Below, one piece after another: positions 15,080 through 22,710 of a stretch of 39,439 bases of DNA. Each line of letters opens with the position of its first letter. Positions within the stretch are counted from its first letter, which is position 1. Both the position numbers and the translations under genes were made by a program. The notes below the pieces were generated by a model that was not told where the DNA came from, did not search any database, and worked only from the letters and a program-made list of their open reading frames with translations. Source of the stretch: JBBKWU01 sp037969035 (GTDB lineage: Bacteria; Pseudomonadota; Alphaproteobacteria; Micavibrionales; Micavibrionaceae); assembly GCA_037969035.1 (NCBI GenBank), contig JBBKWU010000006.1, positions 1-39,439 of the forward strand. The letters run 5' to 3'.

Positions 15080-15109
15080 CTTCCCTTCCTGATGGGTGGG
15101 GAAGTTTTT
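15080..15109 (+). terminator. Terminator-like hairpin between rpsK and rpoA
   Basis: CTTCCC (15080-15085) pairs with GGGAAG (15099-15104) and is followed by TTTTT (15105-15109). The loop is 13 bases. It lies 13 bases after the S11 stop and 62 bases before rpoA. It could lower transcription into rpoA relative to rpsM-rpsK, or be an RNA-processing signal. No clear separate promoter for rpoA was found. Confidence 0.5.
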
Positions 15110-15171
15110 ATACTCCGTTTAACATTTACCAGAGGCCGGCTAAGACCCGGATGACGTGAAAAGGAAATAAA

Positions 15172-16188
15172 ATGATACAAAAAAACTGGCAAGAGCTAAT
15201 TAAACCATCAAAAGTTGAAATCGTTCATAACAAAAACACAACTATGGCAGGCAACGTTGTTGCAGAGCCTTTAGAGCGTGGTTTTGGTTTGACATTGGGT
15301 AACGCATTGCGTCGTATTCTCCTGTCATCTCTGCAAGGTGCAGCGGTAACAGACGTTAGAATTGATGGCGTTCTTCACGAATTCTCTTCTGTTGAAGGTG
15401 TGCGCGAAGATGTAACAGACATTATCTTGAACATCAAAGCGATTGCTGTTCGTATGCACGTTGAAGGTCCTAAGAAAATGCGTTTGAACGCAGAAGGTCC
15501 TTGTGAAGTCACAGCCGGCATGATCGAAGCTGGTGCTGACATTGAAATCATGAACCCGAATTTGGTGATTTGTACACTGGATAAGGGCGCAAAACTGGCC
15601 ATGGAAATGACAGTAAACACAGGCAAAGGTTATGTTCCTGCGGCTCAGAACCGTCCGGAAGAAGCTCCTGTGGGTCTTATCCCTGTTGACAGTGTGTTCT
15701 CACCTGTTCGTAAGGTTACTTATGAAGTTGAAGATACACGCGTTGGCCAGATTACTGACTATGACAAGCTGAACCTGTACATCGAAACAAACGGTGTGAT
15801 TACTCCTGAAGATGCTGTGGCTTATGCTTCACGTATCTTACAAGACCAGCTTCAAGTGTTCATCAACTTCGATGAGCCAGAAGTGAAAACAGAAGCAGCC
15901 GAAGAAGAAGAACTACCGTTCAACAAAAACCTTCTTCGTAAAGTTGACGAGCTTGAACTTTCTGTACGTTCTGCAAATTGCCTGAAAAACGACAATATCG
16001 TTTACATCGGTGATTTGGTTCAGAAAACAGAAGGCGATATGCTTCGTACACCGAACTTTGGCCGTAAGTCATTGAACGAAATTAAAGAGGTTCTTACAAC
16101 ACTTGGTCTGCATTTGGGTATGCAGGTTGAAGGTTGGCCGCCAGAAAACATTGAAGACTTGGCGAAAAAGATTGATGATCCTTACTAG
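15172..16188 (+). CDS. rpoA: RNA polymerase alpha subunit
   Basis: The alpha subunit dimerises to start polymerase assembly and contacts upstream DNA and activators. The 338-residue product has the normal length. The N-terminal domain includes EPLERGFGLTLGNALRRILL and the HEFSSVEGVREDVTDIILN block. An acidic linker (EAAEEEELPF) begins near residue 242. The C-terminal domain carries LELSVRSANCLKNDNIVYIG and TPNFGRKSLNEIKEVL, the DNA- and activator-binding helices. An AAAGGAAATAAA site precedes the ATG. The gap to rplQ is unusually long (278 bases). Confidence 0.98.
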   Translation: MIQKNWQELIKPSKVEIVHNKNTTMAGNVVAEPLERGFGLTLGNALRRILLSSLQGAAVTDVRIDGVLHEFSSVEGVREDVTDIILNIKAIAVRMHVEGPKKMRLNAEGPCEVTAGMIEAGADIEIMNPNLVICTLDKGAKLAMEMTVNTGKGYVPAAQNRPEEAPVGLIPVDSVFSPVRKVTYEVEDTRVGQITDYDKLNLYIETNGVITPEDAVAYASRILQDQLQVFINFDEPEVKTEAAEEEELPFNKNLLRKVDELELSVRSANCLKNDNIVYIGDLVQKTEGDMLRTPNFGRKSLNEIKEVLTTLGLHLGMQVEGWPPENIEDLAKKIDDPY

Positions 16189-16204
16189 AACTTCAATCGT
16201 TCGC

Positions 16205-16270
16205 GTGCGGACGGCGTCAAATTTCGGCTCACGTATTATAATACGTTTCGCCTTATTTTTCTGGCCGCAC
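16205..16270. repeat. Nested palindromic structure in the rpoA-rplQ gap
   Basis: The gap between rpoA and rplQ (16189-16466) contains a perfect 16-base palindrome, ACGTATTATAATACGT (16231-16246). Flanking it, GGCG (16213-16216) can pair with CGCC (16249-16252), and GTGCGG (16205-16210) with CCGCAC (16265-16270). The palindrome also contains TATAAT (16237-16242) but no convincing -35. It may be an operator, a promoter with an overlapping operator, or an RNA structure controlling rplQ. The rest of the gap holds a possible 40-codon frame. Confidence 0.5.
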
Positions 16271-16347
16271 ACAAACGCTTTTTGTTCTTAAGAACTAAGA
16301 GAATTAACGGATGCGGTATTTAGATCGCGTTCGTTTTTAAAAAGGGC

Positions 16348-16470
16348 ATGAAGCCCGACTTTGCCTCTGATGGCGGGATATTAACTCCGCAACATGTTGG
16401 TGAAGCGTTTCATGGCTCTCGTAATAGAATTGACGAGGCCGCAGCGATTTATGAAAGGACAAAGCAATGA
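16348..16470 (+). CDS. Possible 40-residue peptide overlapping the rplQ start
   Basis: An ATG at 16348 opens a 40-codon frame, beginning MKPDFASDGGILTPQHVG and ending with RNRIDEAAAIYERTKQ. Its TGA overlaps the rplQ ATG (ATGA), the classic coupling arrangement. A GGG lies just before the ATG, too close to be a good ribosome site, which is the main argument against it. I recognise no family. It may be a coupling leader for L17 or a chance frame. Confidence 0.35.
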   Translation: MKPDFASDGGILTPQHVGEAFHGSRNRIDEAAAIYERTKQ

Positions 16471-17006
16471 AACATGGTATTAAACAACGTAAACTAAATA
16501 GAACATCACAGCACCGTACGGCAATGTTTGCCAATATGGCGGCAGCACTTGTGAAGCACGAGCAAATCACAACGACTTTGCCAAAAGCAAAAGAGCTTCG
16601 TCCGATCGTGGAAAAGCTTGTGACTTTGGGTAAAAAAGGTGGCTTGCCGAACCGTCGCTTGGCGATGGCGCGTATGCGCGACGAAACACAGGTCAAAAAA
16701 CTTTTTGATGTTTTGGCTGAACGCTACAAAGACCGTCAAGGCGGCTACATTCGCATCATGAAAGCGGGCTTCCGTTATGGCGATTCTGCACCGTTGGCTG
16801 TGATTGAGTTCGTTGAACGTGACGTAACTGCTAAAGGTAAAGATAGCGGCCCTGTCATGATAGACGGAGACGTTGCAAACGAATACGAAGTTGGCGAAGA
16901 AGGCGAGCTGAAAGAAGCGAAAAAGAAAGCCGTGAAGAAAGAAGCCAAAACGGAGAAAAAAGCAGAAAAGAAAACAGAAAAGAAGAAGCCAGCGAAGAAG
17001 GCCTAA
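16467..17006 (+). CDS. rplQ: 50S ribosomal protein L17 with Lys-rich C-terminal tail
   Basis: L17 lies at the tunnel exit region. Residues 1 to about 118 are the family core: MKHGIKQRKLNRTSQHRTAM, LVKHEQITTTLPKAKELRP and KAGFRYGDSAPLAVIEFVE. The product is 179 residues against a usual 115 to 140. After an acidic stretch (EYEVGEEGELKEAKKK) it ends in a tail of Lys, Glu, Ala and Thr repeats (KKEAKTEKKAEKKTEKK). AAAGGAC precedes the ATG. It is the last gene of the ribosomal cluster and is followed by a terminator. Confidence 0.96.
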   Translation: MKHGIKQRKLNRTSQHRTAMFANMAAALVKHEQITTTLPKAKELRPIVEKLVTLGKKGGLPNRRLAMARMRDETQVKKLFDVLAERYKDRQGGYIRIMKAGFRYGDSAPLAVIEFVERDVTAKGKDSGPVMIDGDVANEYEVGEEGELKEAKKKAVKKEAKTEKKAEKKTEKKKPAKKA

Positions 17007-17029
17007 GCTATTCCGTAGATACAAAATTC

Positions 17030-17059
17030 AAAAAGCCTCCGTCCGCGGGGGCTTTTTTT
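17030..17059 (+). terminator. Intrinsic terminator after rplQ
   Basis: AAAAAGCC plus TCCG (17030-17041) pairs with CGGG plus GGCTTTTT (17046-17057) around a four-base loop, then continues the T run to 17059. The GC-rich core and seven-T tract make this a strong intrinsic terminator 23 bases after the L17 stop. Confidence 0.92.
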
Positions 17060-17111
17060 ATAGCTGCTTTAGGTGTTGTTGCTATGCAGCACATATTTTA
17101 TAGAAATAGCC

Positions 17112-17139
17112 TTGCCATAATATTTTTAATGATTATTAT
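17112..17139 (+). promoter_or_regulatory. Candidate promoter of the small secreted-protein gene
   Basis: TTGCCA (17112-17117) and TATTAT (17134-17139) are separated by 16 bases, each a 5/6 match to the sigma-70 consensus. Transcription would start near 17147, about 30 bases before the ATG at 17179. The surrounding sequence is very AT-rich, which raises the chance of a false match. Confidence 0.5.
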
Positions 17140-17178
17140 GACCTCAAAATAATAATAAATATTACAGGGAAAATAACT

Positions 17179-17535
17179 ATGAGCATGTTATCAAAAGCAT
17201 TCGGTGTTTTGGCCGTTTCCGCAATCTCCATTCCGTCATTGGCGGCCGCAGATCCATTGTTTCCAGACAGAAATCTTGATTTTTTAGAAGATAGATATGG
17301 CCGTACGCTTGGCAATGCGAGAACACCCGGTTGTGTTGCTCCGGCGACACATGGTTATAAAGGTGCTCTTGTGTATGATTTGAGCGGTAATTTGTCTGTT
17401 GCCATTGAGAAAAAAGATAGAGTTGGCATTCAACTGAGCTTTCAAAATAACAAAGGGCGCCAGACTTGTGATACGTCGCGTCTGCATGGAGAGATTTCAT
17501 CGGGCTTAAAAAAGGCGAGAGCGTTTCTCCGCTAG
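17179..17535 (+). CDS. Small periplasmic or secreted protein of unknown function
   Basis: The 118-residue product has a clear Sec signal peptide: a Lys, then a hydrophobic run (GVLAVSAISIPSLAAA), with cleavage expected near residue 24 before DPLFPDRN. The mature part is about 94 residues, rich in Arg, Gly and Asp, with exactly two cysteines (Cys52 in PGCVAPA and Cys97 in RQTCDTS) that could form a disulfide in the periplasm. Beta-strand-like segments (GALVYDLSG, LSVAIEKKDRVGIQLSF) suggest a small beta-rich domain. No family is recognised. AGGGA lies before the ATG. It follows the rplQ terminator and has its own candidate promoter. Confidence 0.7.
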   Translation: MSMLSKAFGVLAVSAISIPSLAAADPLFPDRNLDFLEDRYGRTLGNARTPGCVAPATHGYKGALVYDLSGNLSVAIEKKDRVGIQLSFQNNKGRQTCDTSRLHGEISSGLKKARAFLR

Positions 17536-17580
17536 AGCTTTATCATTGTATTTAAAGAACAACTGTCCTATTCAATAAGG

Positions 17581-18897
17581 ATGGTTGATTTATTCCAAAA
17601 TCAGGATGCGTCACGCATCGATGAAAACGCGGAGAATATGTCTCGCCCGCTTGCGGATCGCTTGCGCCCAAAATCTTTGGATGAAATCGCGGGGCAAGAT
17701 CATCTGGTCGGTGACAATGGCACAATCACTAAAATGCTCGCGCGCAATCACCTTGGCTCGCTTATTCTGTGGGGGCCTCCTGGGTGCGGTAAAACAACAC
17801 TTGCTCGTATTTTGGCTGATCATACTGACATGCGTTTCGAGCAAATATCGGCGATTTTTTCAGGTGTAGCGGATTTAAAGAAGGTCTTTGAGTCCGCAAA
17901 ACTGCGCCGTCAAAACGGCAAGGCAACGCTGCTGTTTGTTGATGAAATCCACCGTTTCAATAAATCGCAGCAAGACGCGTTCTTGCCTGTGGTTGAAGAT
18001 GGCACAATTACCTTGATTGGTGCGACGACGGAAAATCCTTCTTTTGAGCTGAATGCGGCGCTTATGTCGCGGTGTCAGCTTGCTGTTCTTAAACGGCTTG
18101 ATGATGCGGCATTGGAAACGCTTTTGGCGCGTGCAGAGGAGCAGACGGAGCATAGTCTGCCGTTGACGGATGAGGCGCGTACGGCGCTTAAGGCGATGGC
18201 CGATGGTGATGGACGCTATGCGTTGACGATGGCCGAGCAGGTTTTGGCGCAGGACGCAGAGCTTGATAGCGCCGCTTTAATGAGCCTCGTGAACCGTCGT
18301 GCACCACTTTATGATAAGGGCGATGATGGTCATTATAATTTGATTAGCGCGCTGCATAAGAGTATGCGGGGTAGTGATCCTGATGCCGCGCTCTACTGGT
18401 TTGCGCGTATGCTTGAGGGTGGGGAAGACCCACGCTATCTGGCACGGCGTATTACGCGTATGGCAGTCGAGGATGTGGGCTTGGCTGATCCGCAAGCTTT
18501 ACAGCAATGTTTATCCGCGTGGGATGTGTATGAGCGTCTTGGCAGCCCTGAGGGCGAGTTAGCGCTGGCGCAAGCACTTGTTTATTTGGCAACTGCGCCA
18601 AAATCAAACGCGGTATACACGGCCTATAAGAGTGCTGTGAAAATGGCGAAGGAAACGGGCTCACTTATGCCGCCCAAACATATTTTAAACGCACCAACAA
18701 AGTTGATGGCCTCCGAAGGATATGGGGATGGTTATCAGTATGACCATGACGCGCAAGATGGGTTTTCAGGCCAAGATTACTTTCCTGAGGAAATAAAACG
18801 AACCGTATTGTATTCGCCTGTGGAGCGCGGATTTGAAAGAGATATCAAGAAAAGAATAGAGTATTGGAATAAGCTGCGCGAGAAGAAAACAGTATAA
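17581..18897 (+). CDS. rarA: Replication-associated recombination protein A (RarA/MgsA AAA+ ATPase)
   Basis: RarA acts at stalled replication forks with SSB and is homologous to the clamp-loader family. The 438-residue product starts MVDLFQNQDAS, and PLADRLRPKSLDEIAGQDHL is the family N-terminus. Walker A is GPPGCGKTT (residues 65-73) and Walker B is LLFVDEIHRFNKSQQD (from 117). ATTENPSFELNAALMSRC is sensor 1 plus the Arg-finger region. The C-terminal half holds the tetramerisation domain, with AVEDVGLADPQAL and APKSNAVYTAYK. The ATG sits directly after AAGG, which is close spacing. An ATG at 17638 is possible but would remove family-typical residues. Confidence 0.94.
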   Translation: MVDLFQNQDASRIDENAENMSRPLADRLRPKSLDEIAGQDHLVGDNGTITKMLARNHLGSLILWGPPGCGKTTLARILADHTDMRFEQISAIFSGVADLKKVFESAKLRRQNGKATLLFVDEIHRFNKSQQDAFLPVVEDGTITLIGATTENPSFELNAALMSRCQLAVLKRLDDAALETLLARAEEQTEHSLPLTDEARTALKAMADGDGRYALTMAEQVLAQDAELDSAALMSLVNRRAPLYDKGDDGHYNLISALHKSMRGSDPDAALYWFARMLEGGEDPRYLARRITRMAVEDVGLADPQALQQCLSAWDVYERLGSPEGELALAQALVYLATAPKSNAVYTAYKSAVKMAKETGSLMPPKHILNAPTKLMASEGYGDGYQYDHDAQDGFSGQDYFPEEIKRTVLYSPVERGFERDIKKRIEYWNKLREKKTV

Positions 18898-18986
18898 TCA
18901 GAGCATGATTGTGAAACTTGCGTTTTCGGTGTGCGCAGTCTACAACAATTGCATATTATAATTTGGGAAAAGCAGGAAGGTCGAAC

Positions 18987-19478
18987 ATGGCATATAATAA
19001 AGATTTAAAAATAAGTGTAGGAGGCGGCGAAGTCGCGGGGACATCTTTGGATGAAATCGCCAAGAACTTGATCGCGAATATGAGCATGATGGATTTGTTG
19101 GGCGCATTGTCCAATGGATACCATGATAAATATCAGGCAACAGCAGATGCACCAAAAGAAGCCAGCCGTGCGTGGACAGAATCAATTGATTTAATGCATC
19201 ACTTTGATAACCAGCGCGGTTTGGGCACTGGTGATATGCCAGAAACCAATGCTTTGACATTAATCCGCCGCTTGTGGCTGGAAAATTTGATTGATGTTAA
19301 AGAGGGCGCGGCCTTAAAGGATAAATTCAATGCGCATGTGCAGGACGCATTGGGCACAACGCTTGATGAAGAACAAGTGCAGGCGTTGTATGTATTGCTC
19401 AATAATTTCAACATTGGTGAAGAACTTGCGGAAATTCGTGGTGTTCCTAAGTCAGAATTAAAACCGGTGAAGCGTTGA
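18987..19478 (+). CDS. Unrecognised 163-residue soluble protein upstream of crcB
   Basis: I do not recognise this family. The start at 18987 has AGGAAGG about seven bases upstream and gives MAYNKDLKISVGGGEVAG. The frame extends upstream to 18918 without a ribosome site. The product is soluble, acidic and mainly helical, with DEIAKNLIANMSMMDLLGAL and EEQVQALYVLLNNFNIGEEL as predicted helices. It has no cysteine and no signal peptide. It starts 89 bases after rarA. Its TGA overlaps the TTG start of crcB (TTGA), so the two are coupled. A role cannot be assigned. Confidence 0.75.
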   Translation: MAYNKDLKISVGGGEVAGTSLDEIAKNLIANMSMMDLLGALSNGYHDKYQATADAPKEASRAWTESIDLMHHFDNQRGLGTGDMPETNALTLIRRLWLENLIDVKEGAALKDKFNAHVQDALGTTLDEEQVQALYVLLNNFNIGEELAEIRGVPKSELKPVKR

Positions 19479-19855
19479 AAACAATCCTTGCTATAGCTTT
19501 GGGCGGCGCACTTGGTGCGGTTTCACGTCATTTCGTGAATAGTGGAGCTGTGGCTTTGTTCGGGCTGAAATTCCCTATCGGTATTATGACCGTTAATGTT
19601 TTGGGCTCTTTTGTTCTTGGTGTTTTGGTGACGAGCTTTGCCTTGTTTTGGGATGTATCGCAGGCAATGCGTGCGTTTATGGTTGTTGGATTTTTAGGTG
19701 CCTTTACAACATTCTCGGCATTTTCACTAGATAGCGTTAGTATGTTTGAGCGTGGAGAAATTGTTTCTGGCGCGGTTTATGTGCTGGCTTCGGTTGTGCT
19801 TTCTATCGCGGCACTTTATGGCGGTATGCTTTTAACACGGAGTTTTGCAGGATGA
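19475..19855 (+). CDS. crcB: Fluoride ion channel CrcB (Fluc)
   Basis: CrcB proteins are dimeric four-helix channels that export fluoride. The 126-residue product has four hydrophobic segments and the diagnostic GFLGAFTTFSAFSLDS (residues about 71-86), plus GGALGAVSRHFV near the N-terminus and NVLGSFVLGVL. The start is a TTG overlapping the upstream stop (TTGA). No nearby ATG keeps the N-terminal helix. Its own stop overlaps the rluC ATG. I saw no fluoride riboswitch upstream, and the gene seems to depend on the operon. Confidence 0.92.
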   Translation: MKTILAIALGGALGAVSRHFVNSGAVALFGLKFPIGIMTVNVLGSFVLGVLVTSFALFWDVSQAMRAFMVVGFLGAFTTFSAFSLDSVSMFERGEIVSGAVYVLASVVLSIAALYGGMLLTRSFAG

Positions 19856-20826
19856 GCGCTGAACAGATTATTACAGTTCCTGAAGATGATGATGGGCAGC
19901 GTCTTGATCGCTGGCTAAAAGCCTATATGCCTTATGTTCTGGCGCAAAAATTGATCCGCAAGGGTGCTGTGCGTGTGAACGGTAAGAAGGTCAAGCAAGA
20001 TGCCCGCATTGAAAAAGGGCAGGAAGTTCGTATTCCGCCGTTTGAAGATGCTGTCGCGCGCGAAAGAGAAACGTATCGCCTATCAGAAGATGATGCGATC
20101 TTTATCAAATCATTGGTTATCTATCAAGATGAAGATGTGATTGTGCTGAACAAGCCTTCGGGGTTGGCCGTCCAAGGCGGCACAGGAATGGCGCGCCATG
20201 TTGATGGCATGGTTGAGGCACTTTCTGATCGTAACGGCGTGAAGCCCCGTTTAGTTCATCGCCTTGATAAGGACACGAGCGGCGTCCTGATTTTGGCACG
20301 ATCTGCTGAGAGCGCGCGCCAGTTAGGCGCGATGTTTAAAGGTCACGATATTAAGAAAATCTATATTGCCCTAACGGCAGGTGTTCCTGAGCAGTTAGAA
20401 GGCACGATTAAAGCCCCCCTCATGAAGGCGGGCGGCGCACAGAAAGAGCGCATGGTTGTTGACGAAGAAGAAGGCCGTTATGCCGAAACAGAATATGTAG
20501 TTTTGGAACGTGCGGGTAAATCTGCGGCGCATATTGCATTTTGGCCACGCACAGGGCGCACGCATCAACTGCGCGTTCATGCGGCGGATGTATTGGGCTG
20601 CCCGATTATTGGCGACGGTAAATATGGCGGTGCGGAGTCGCGTATTGAAGGGCTTGATTTGGGGCGCAACCGTATGCACTTGCATGCCGCACGCTTGATC
20701 TTGCCACATCCGTCTAAGAAAAATTCCACGCTTGATTTGTTCGCGCCGTTACCAGCAGACCTTTCTGATAGCTGGAAAGCTCTAGGTTTTACGGCGAAGA
20801 TGAAAGATGACCCTTTCGCTGAATAA
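19852..20826 (+). CDS. rluC: 23S rRNA pseudouridine synthase, RluC/RluD family
   Basis: The 324-residue product has an N-terminal S4 RNA-binding domain (DGQRLDRWLKAYMPYVLAQK and VRVNGKKVKQDARIEKGQEV) and a catalytic domain with the HRLDKDTSGVLILAR motif, where Asp139 is the nucleophile. The later RTHQLRVHAADVLGCPIIGD motif is also present. It starts within the crcB stop (ATGA). RluC modifies 23S positions 955, 2504 and 2580, and RluD 1911, 1915 and 1917 in E. coli. The S4 domain and overall form fit RluC somewhat better, but the exact target is inferred. Confidence 0.88.
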   Translation: MSAEQIITVPEDDDGQRLDRWLKAYMPYVLAQKLIRKGAVRVNGKKVKQDARIEKGQEVRIPPFEDAVARERETYRLSEDDAIFIKSLVIYQDEDVIVLNKPSGLAVQGGTGMARHVDGMVEALSDRNGVKPRLVHRLDKDTSGVLILARSAESARQLGAMFKGHDIKKIYIALTAGVPEQLEGTIKAPLMKAGGAQKERMVVDEEEGRYAETEYVVLERAGKSAAHIAFWPRTGRTHQLRVHAADVLGCPIIGDGKYGGAESRIEGLDLGRNRMHLHAARLILPHPSKKNSTLDLFAPLPADLSDSWKALGFTAKMKDDPFAE

Positions 20827-20829
20827 GAC

Positions 20830-20857
20830 TTTTCATCGAAGGCGAGCCTGCTATAAT
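20830..20857 (+). promoter_or_regulatory. Candidate promoter giving a leaderless AsmA-like transcript
   Basis: TTTTCA (20830-20835) and a perfect TATAAT (20852-20857) are 16 bases apart. The ATG of the next gene is only seven bases after the -10, so transcription would begin at or next to the start codon. GGCGAG and CTCGCC (20841-20846 and 20858-20863) form an inverted repeat around the -10 element that could bind a regulator. Confidence 0.45.
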
Positions 20858-20864
20858 CTCGCCA

Positions 20865-22703
20865 ATGGTATTATTTAAAGAAAATAAGAAAGAACTGACC
20901 AAGAACCAAAAGCGGAGACGCTTGGGGCTCCGTATTGTTCTTATTCTCGGGCTTTTGTTCTGTGTTAGCTTGTGGGTTCTTGGCCTTATGGGCGGCCCTC
21001 ATGTTGCTTTGAAGCAGGGTCTTGAGGACTATTTGACCGAAACAACAGGCATGGAAGCAACAATCGGTGAATTCGATGGGTTGTATTTCTTCCCCGTTGT
21101 CAGGTTTGAAGGCAGCGATATTACATTCAAAGACAATGTATCTGATCGTTCTGTATCAATTGGTCGTTTGGAATTTTCATCATCATTTTGGGATATATTC
21201 CTTACTCGTTCGAAGCTCCGCCATTTTAAATTAGAGAATATGAGCGTCAGAGCCGGTTTGCTATCAACCGCGCCAATCGAGATTGTTGATGCGTCTTTGT
21301 TGGATACAACACCTTATGACAAAGCGGGGCTTGTGATCAACGGATCATATGGCGCGGAGCCGTTCTCGTTGTTTTACGAGGCGGGGTATGATGGCCGCGC
21401 ATTTTATATTCCTGATGACACAGCAGAGCTTTTATCATCACTCGGAAATTACGAGCTGAGCGCGAGTGGCGGCCTAAGAAAAGGCGGGGGCATTGGCATT
21501 AAAATCGATAAATTCGGCACGTCAAACAATCACGTGCAAGGCCGCACCGTTTTAATGAAATCAAGCGGCGAGTGGTCTTTTGAGTTCGAGATAACAAACG
21601 AAAACAGCAAGTTTCTTGTGACGTTGCTGAAAGGTAAAAAAGGTATTTCGGGAACGATTGAAAGCGACGCTGTTTACGTGGACGATTTCGCGGGCGAAGA
21701 CTCGATGAAGCAGGTTTTTTACCAATTTTTGAACATTATTTATCCGCCTGTTCCTGATGAAAAGAACGATGACGATATTCGGTTGCCGCTCGGTTTGGTG
21801 GTGGATGTGAGTGTGAACTTGAAAAAAATAATTTTGAGAGGCACAGATATCGGGCATTTATCATTTCCGTTAAAAATCAAAGACAGCATTCTTGATATCA
21901 GCGATATTAAAGGCAACATCATGGACGGCGCGGCGAACGGGCGGTTGACGCTAGATACGCAGAAAGACCCTGCTGAATTTGATATGGTGCTGCGCGTGAA
22001 TGATTTGAAATACGGAGTGGAAAAACTTGCAGGGAACGCCGTATTTAACGCAGACTTAAAAGGCGCAGGCAACAGTTCCCGTGATCTGAAATCATCACTT
22101 CATGGTGATGTGACGTTCATCGGTGGTAAGGGCACGCTTGAAAGTCGTGAGTTACAAATTTGGGGCGGCGGCGTTGTGAATGCGATGATTCCTGACTTTA
22201 ATCCTGAATCTAAAACCGTGATGAATTGCTTTATTGCTGATTTCAGCGTTGAAGATGGTAAGGCAACAGCGCAACCATTTTTCCTTGATACGAATAGTTT
22301 GACGCTGATCGGTAGTGGCACAATCAATATTCCTGATGAAACAATAAACTTCTCTTTGAAACCGAAGACAAAAGATATCACGCTTATTGATGTCGCGTTT
22401 CCCGTGAATGTTAAAGGCGACCTCGCCAACCCGTCTATCGGGCCTGACCCGTTGGGTGTGGGAACGACGCTCGGTGGTTTGTTTTTAGGGACGATCAATC
22501 CAGCGTTCTTCGCGCTTAATGTCGCAAAGCTTGGCTTTACGGATCAGCATCCTTGCAGCAGCTATTCGAATGAGAATATCAAAGAAGTTTTGGATGAAAA
22601 AGTTCAAGCACCTCAAGCTGTGGCTGTAGAGCCTGACGCTATCCAAGAGGAAGCTGTGGACGCTGACCCTGCGCCTTATAACGATTACAACGTCAACGAA
22701 TAG
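20865..22703 (+). CDS. AsmA-like inner-membrane protein with large periplasmic domain
   Basis: The 612-residue product has a basic cytoplasmic N-terminus (NKKELTKNQKRRR), one transmembrane helix (LRIVLILGLLFCVSLWVLGL) and a long beta-rich periplasmic part. The C-terminal half has AsmA-like repeats, including MDGAANGRLTLDTQKDPAEF and GSGTINIPDETINFSLKPK, followed by FPVNVKGDLANPSIGPDPLG. AsmA-family proteins belong to the bridge-like lipid-transfer group implicated in outer-membrane lipid transport. The C-terminus is Pro/Ala/Asp-rich and variable. There is no ribosome site in front of the ATG, consistent with leaderless initiation from the promoter at 20830. Confidence 0.82.
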   Translation: MVLFKENKKELTKNQKRRRLGLRIVLILGLLFCVSLWVLGLMGGPHVALKQGLEDYLTETTGMEATIGEFDGLYFFPVVRFEGSDITFKDNVSDRSVSIGRLEFSSSFWDIFLTRSKLRHFKLENMSVRAGLLSTAPIEIVDASLLDTTPYDKAGLVINGSYGAEPFSLFYEAGYDGRAFYIPDDTAELLSSLGNYELSASGGLRKGGGIGIKIDKFGTSNNHVQGRTVLMKSSGEWSFEFEITNENSKFLVTLLKGKKGISGTIESDAVYVDDFAGEDSMKQVFYQFLNIIYPPVPDEKNDDDIRLPLGLVVDVSVNLKKIILRGTDIGHLSFPLKIKDSILDISDIKGNIMDGAANGRLTLDTQKDPAEFDMVLRVNDLKYGVEKLAGNAVFNADLKGAGNSSRDLKSSLHGDVTFIGGKGTLESRELQIWGGGVVNAMIPDFNPESKTVMNCFIADFSVEDGKATAQPFFLDTNSLTLIGSGTINIPDETINFSLKPKTKDITLIDVAFPVNVKGDLANPSIGPDPLGVGTTLGGLFLGTINPAFFALNVAKLGFTDQHPCSSYSNENIKEVLDEKVQAPQAVAVEPDAIQEEAVDADPAPYNDYNVNE

Positions 22704-22710
22704 AAAATAG

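Noticed and set aside
19475..19855. Fluoride riboswitch upstream of crcB
   Set aside because: crcB starts inside the preceding gene, leaving no leader, and I could not find the pseudoknot consensus in the gap before 18987.
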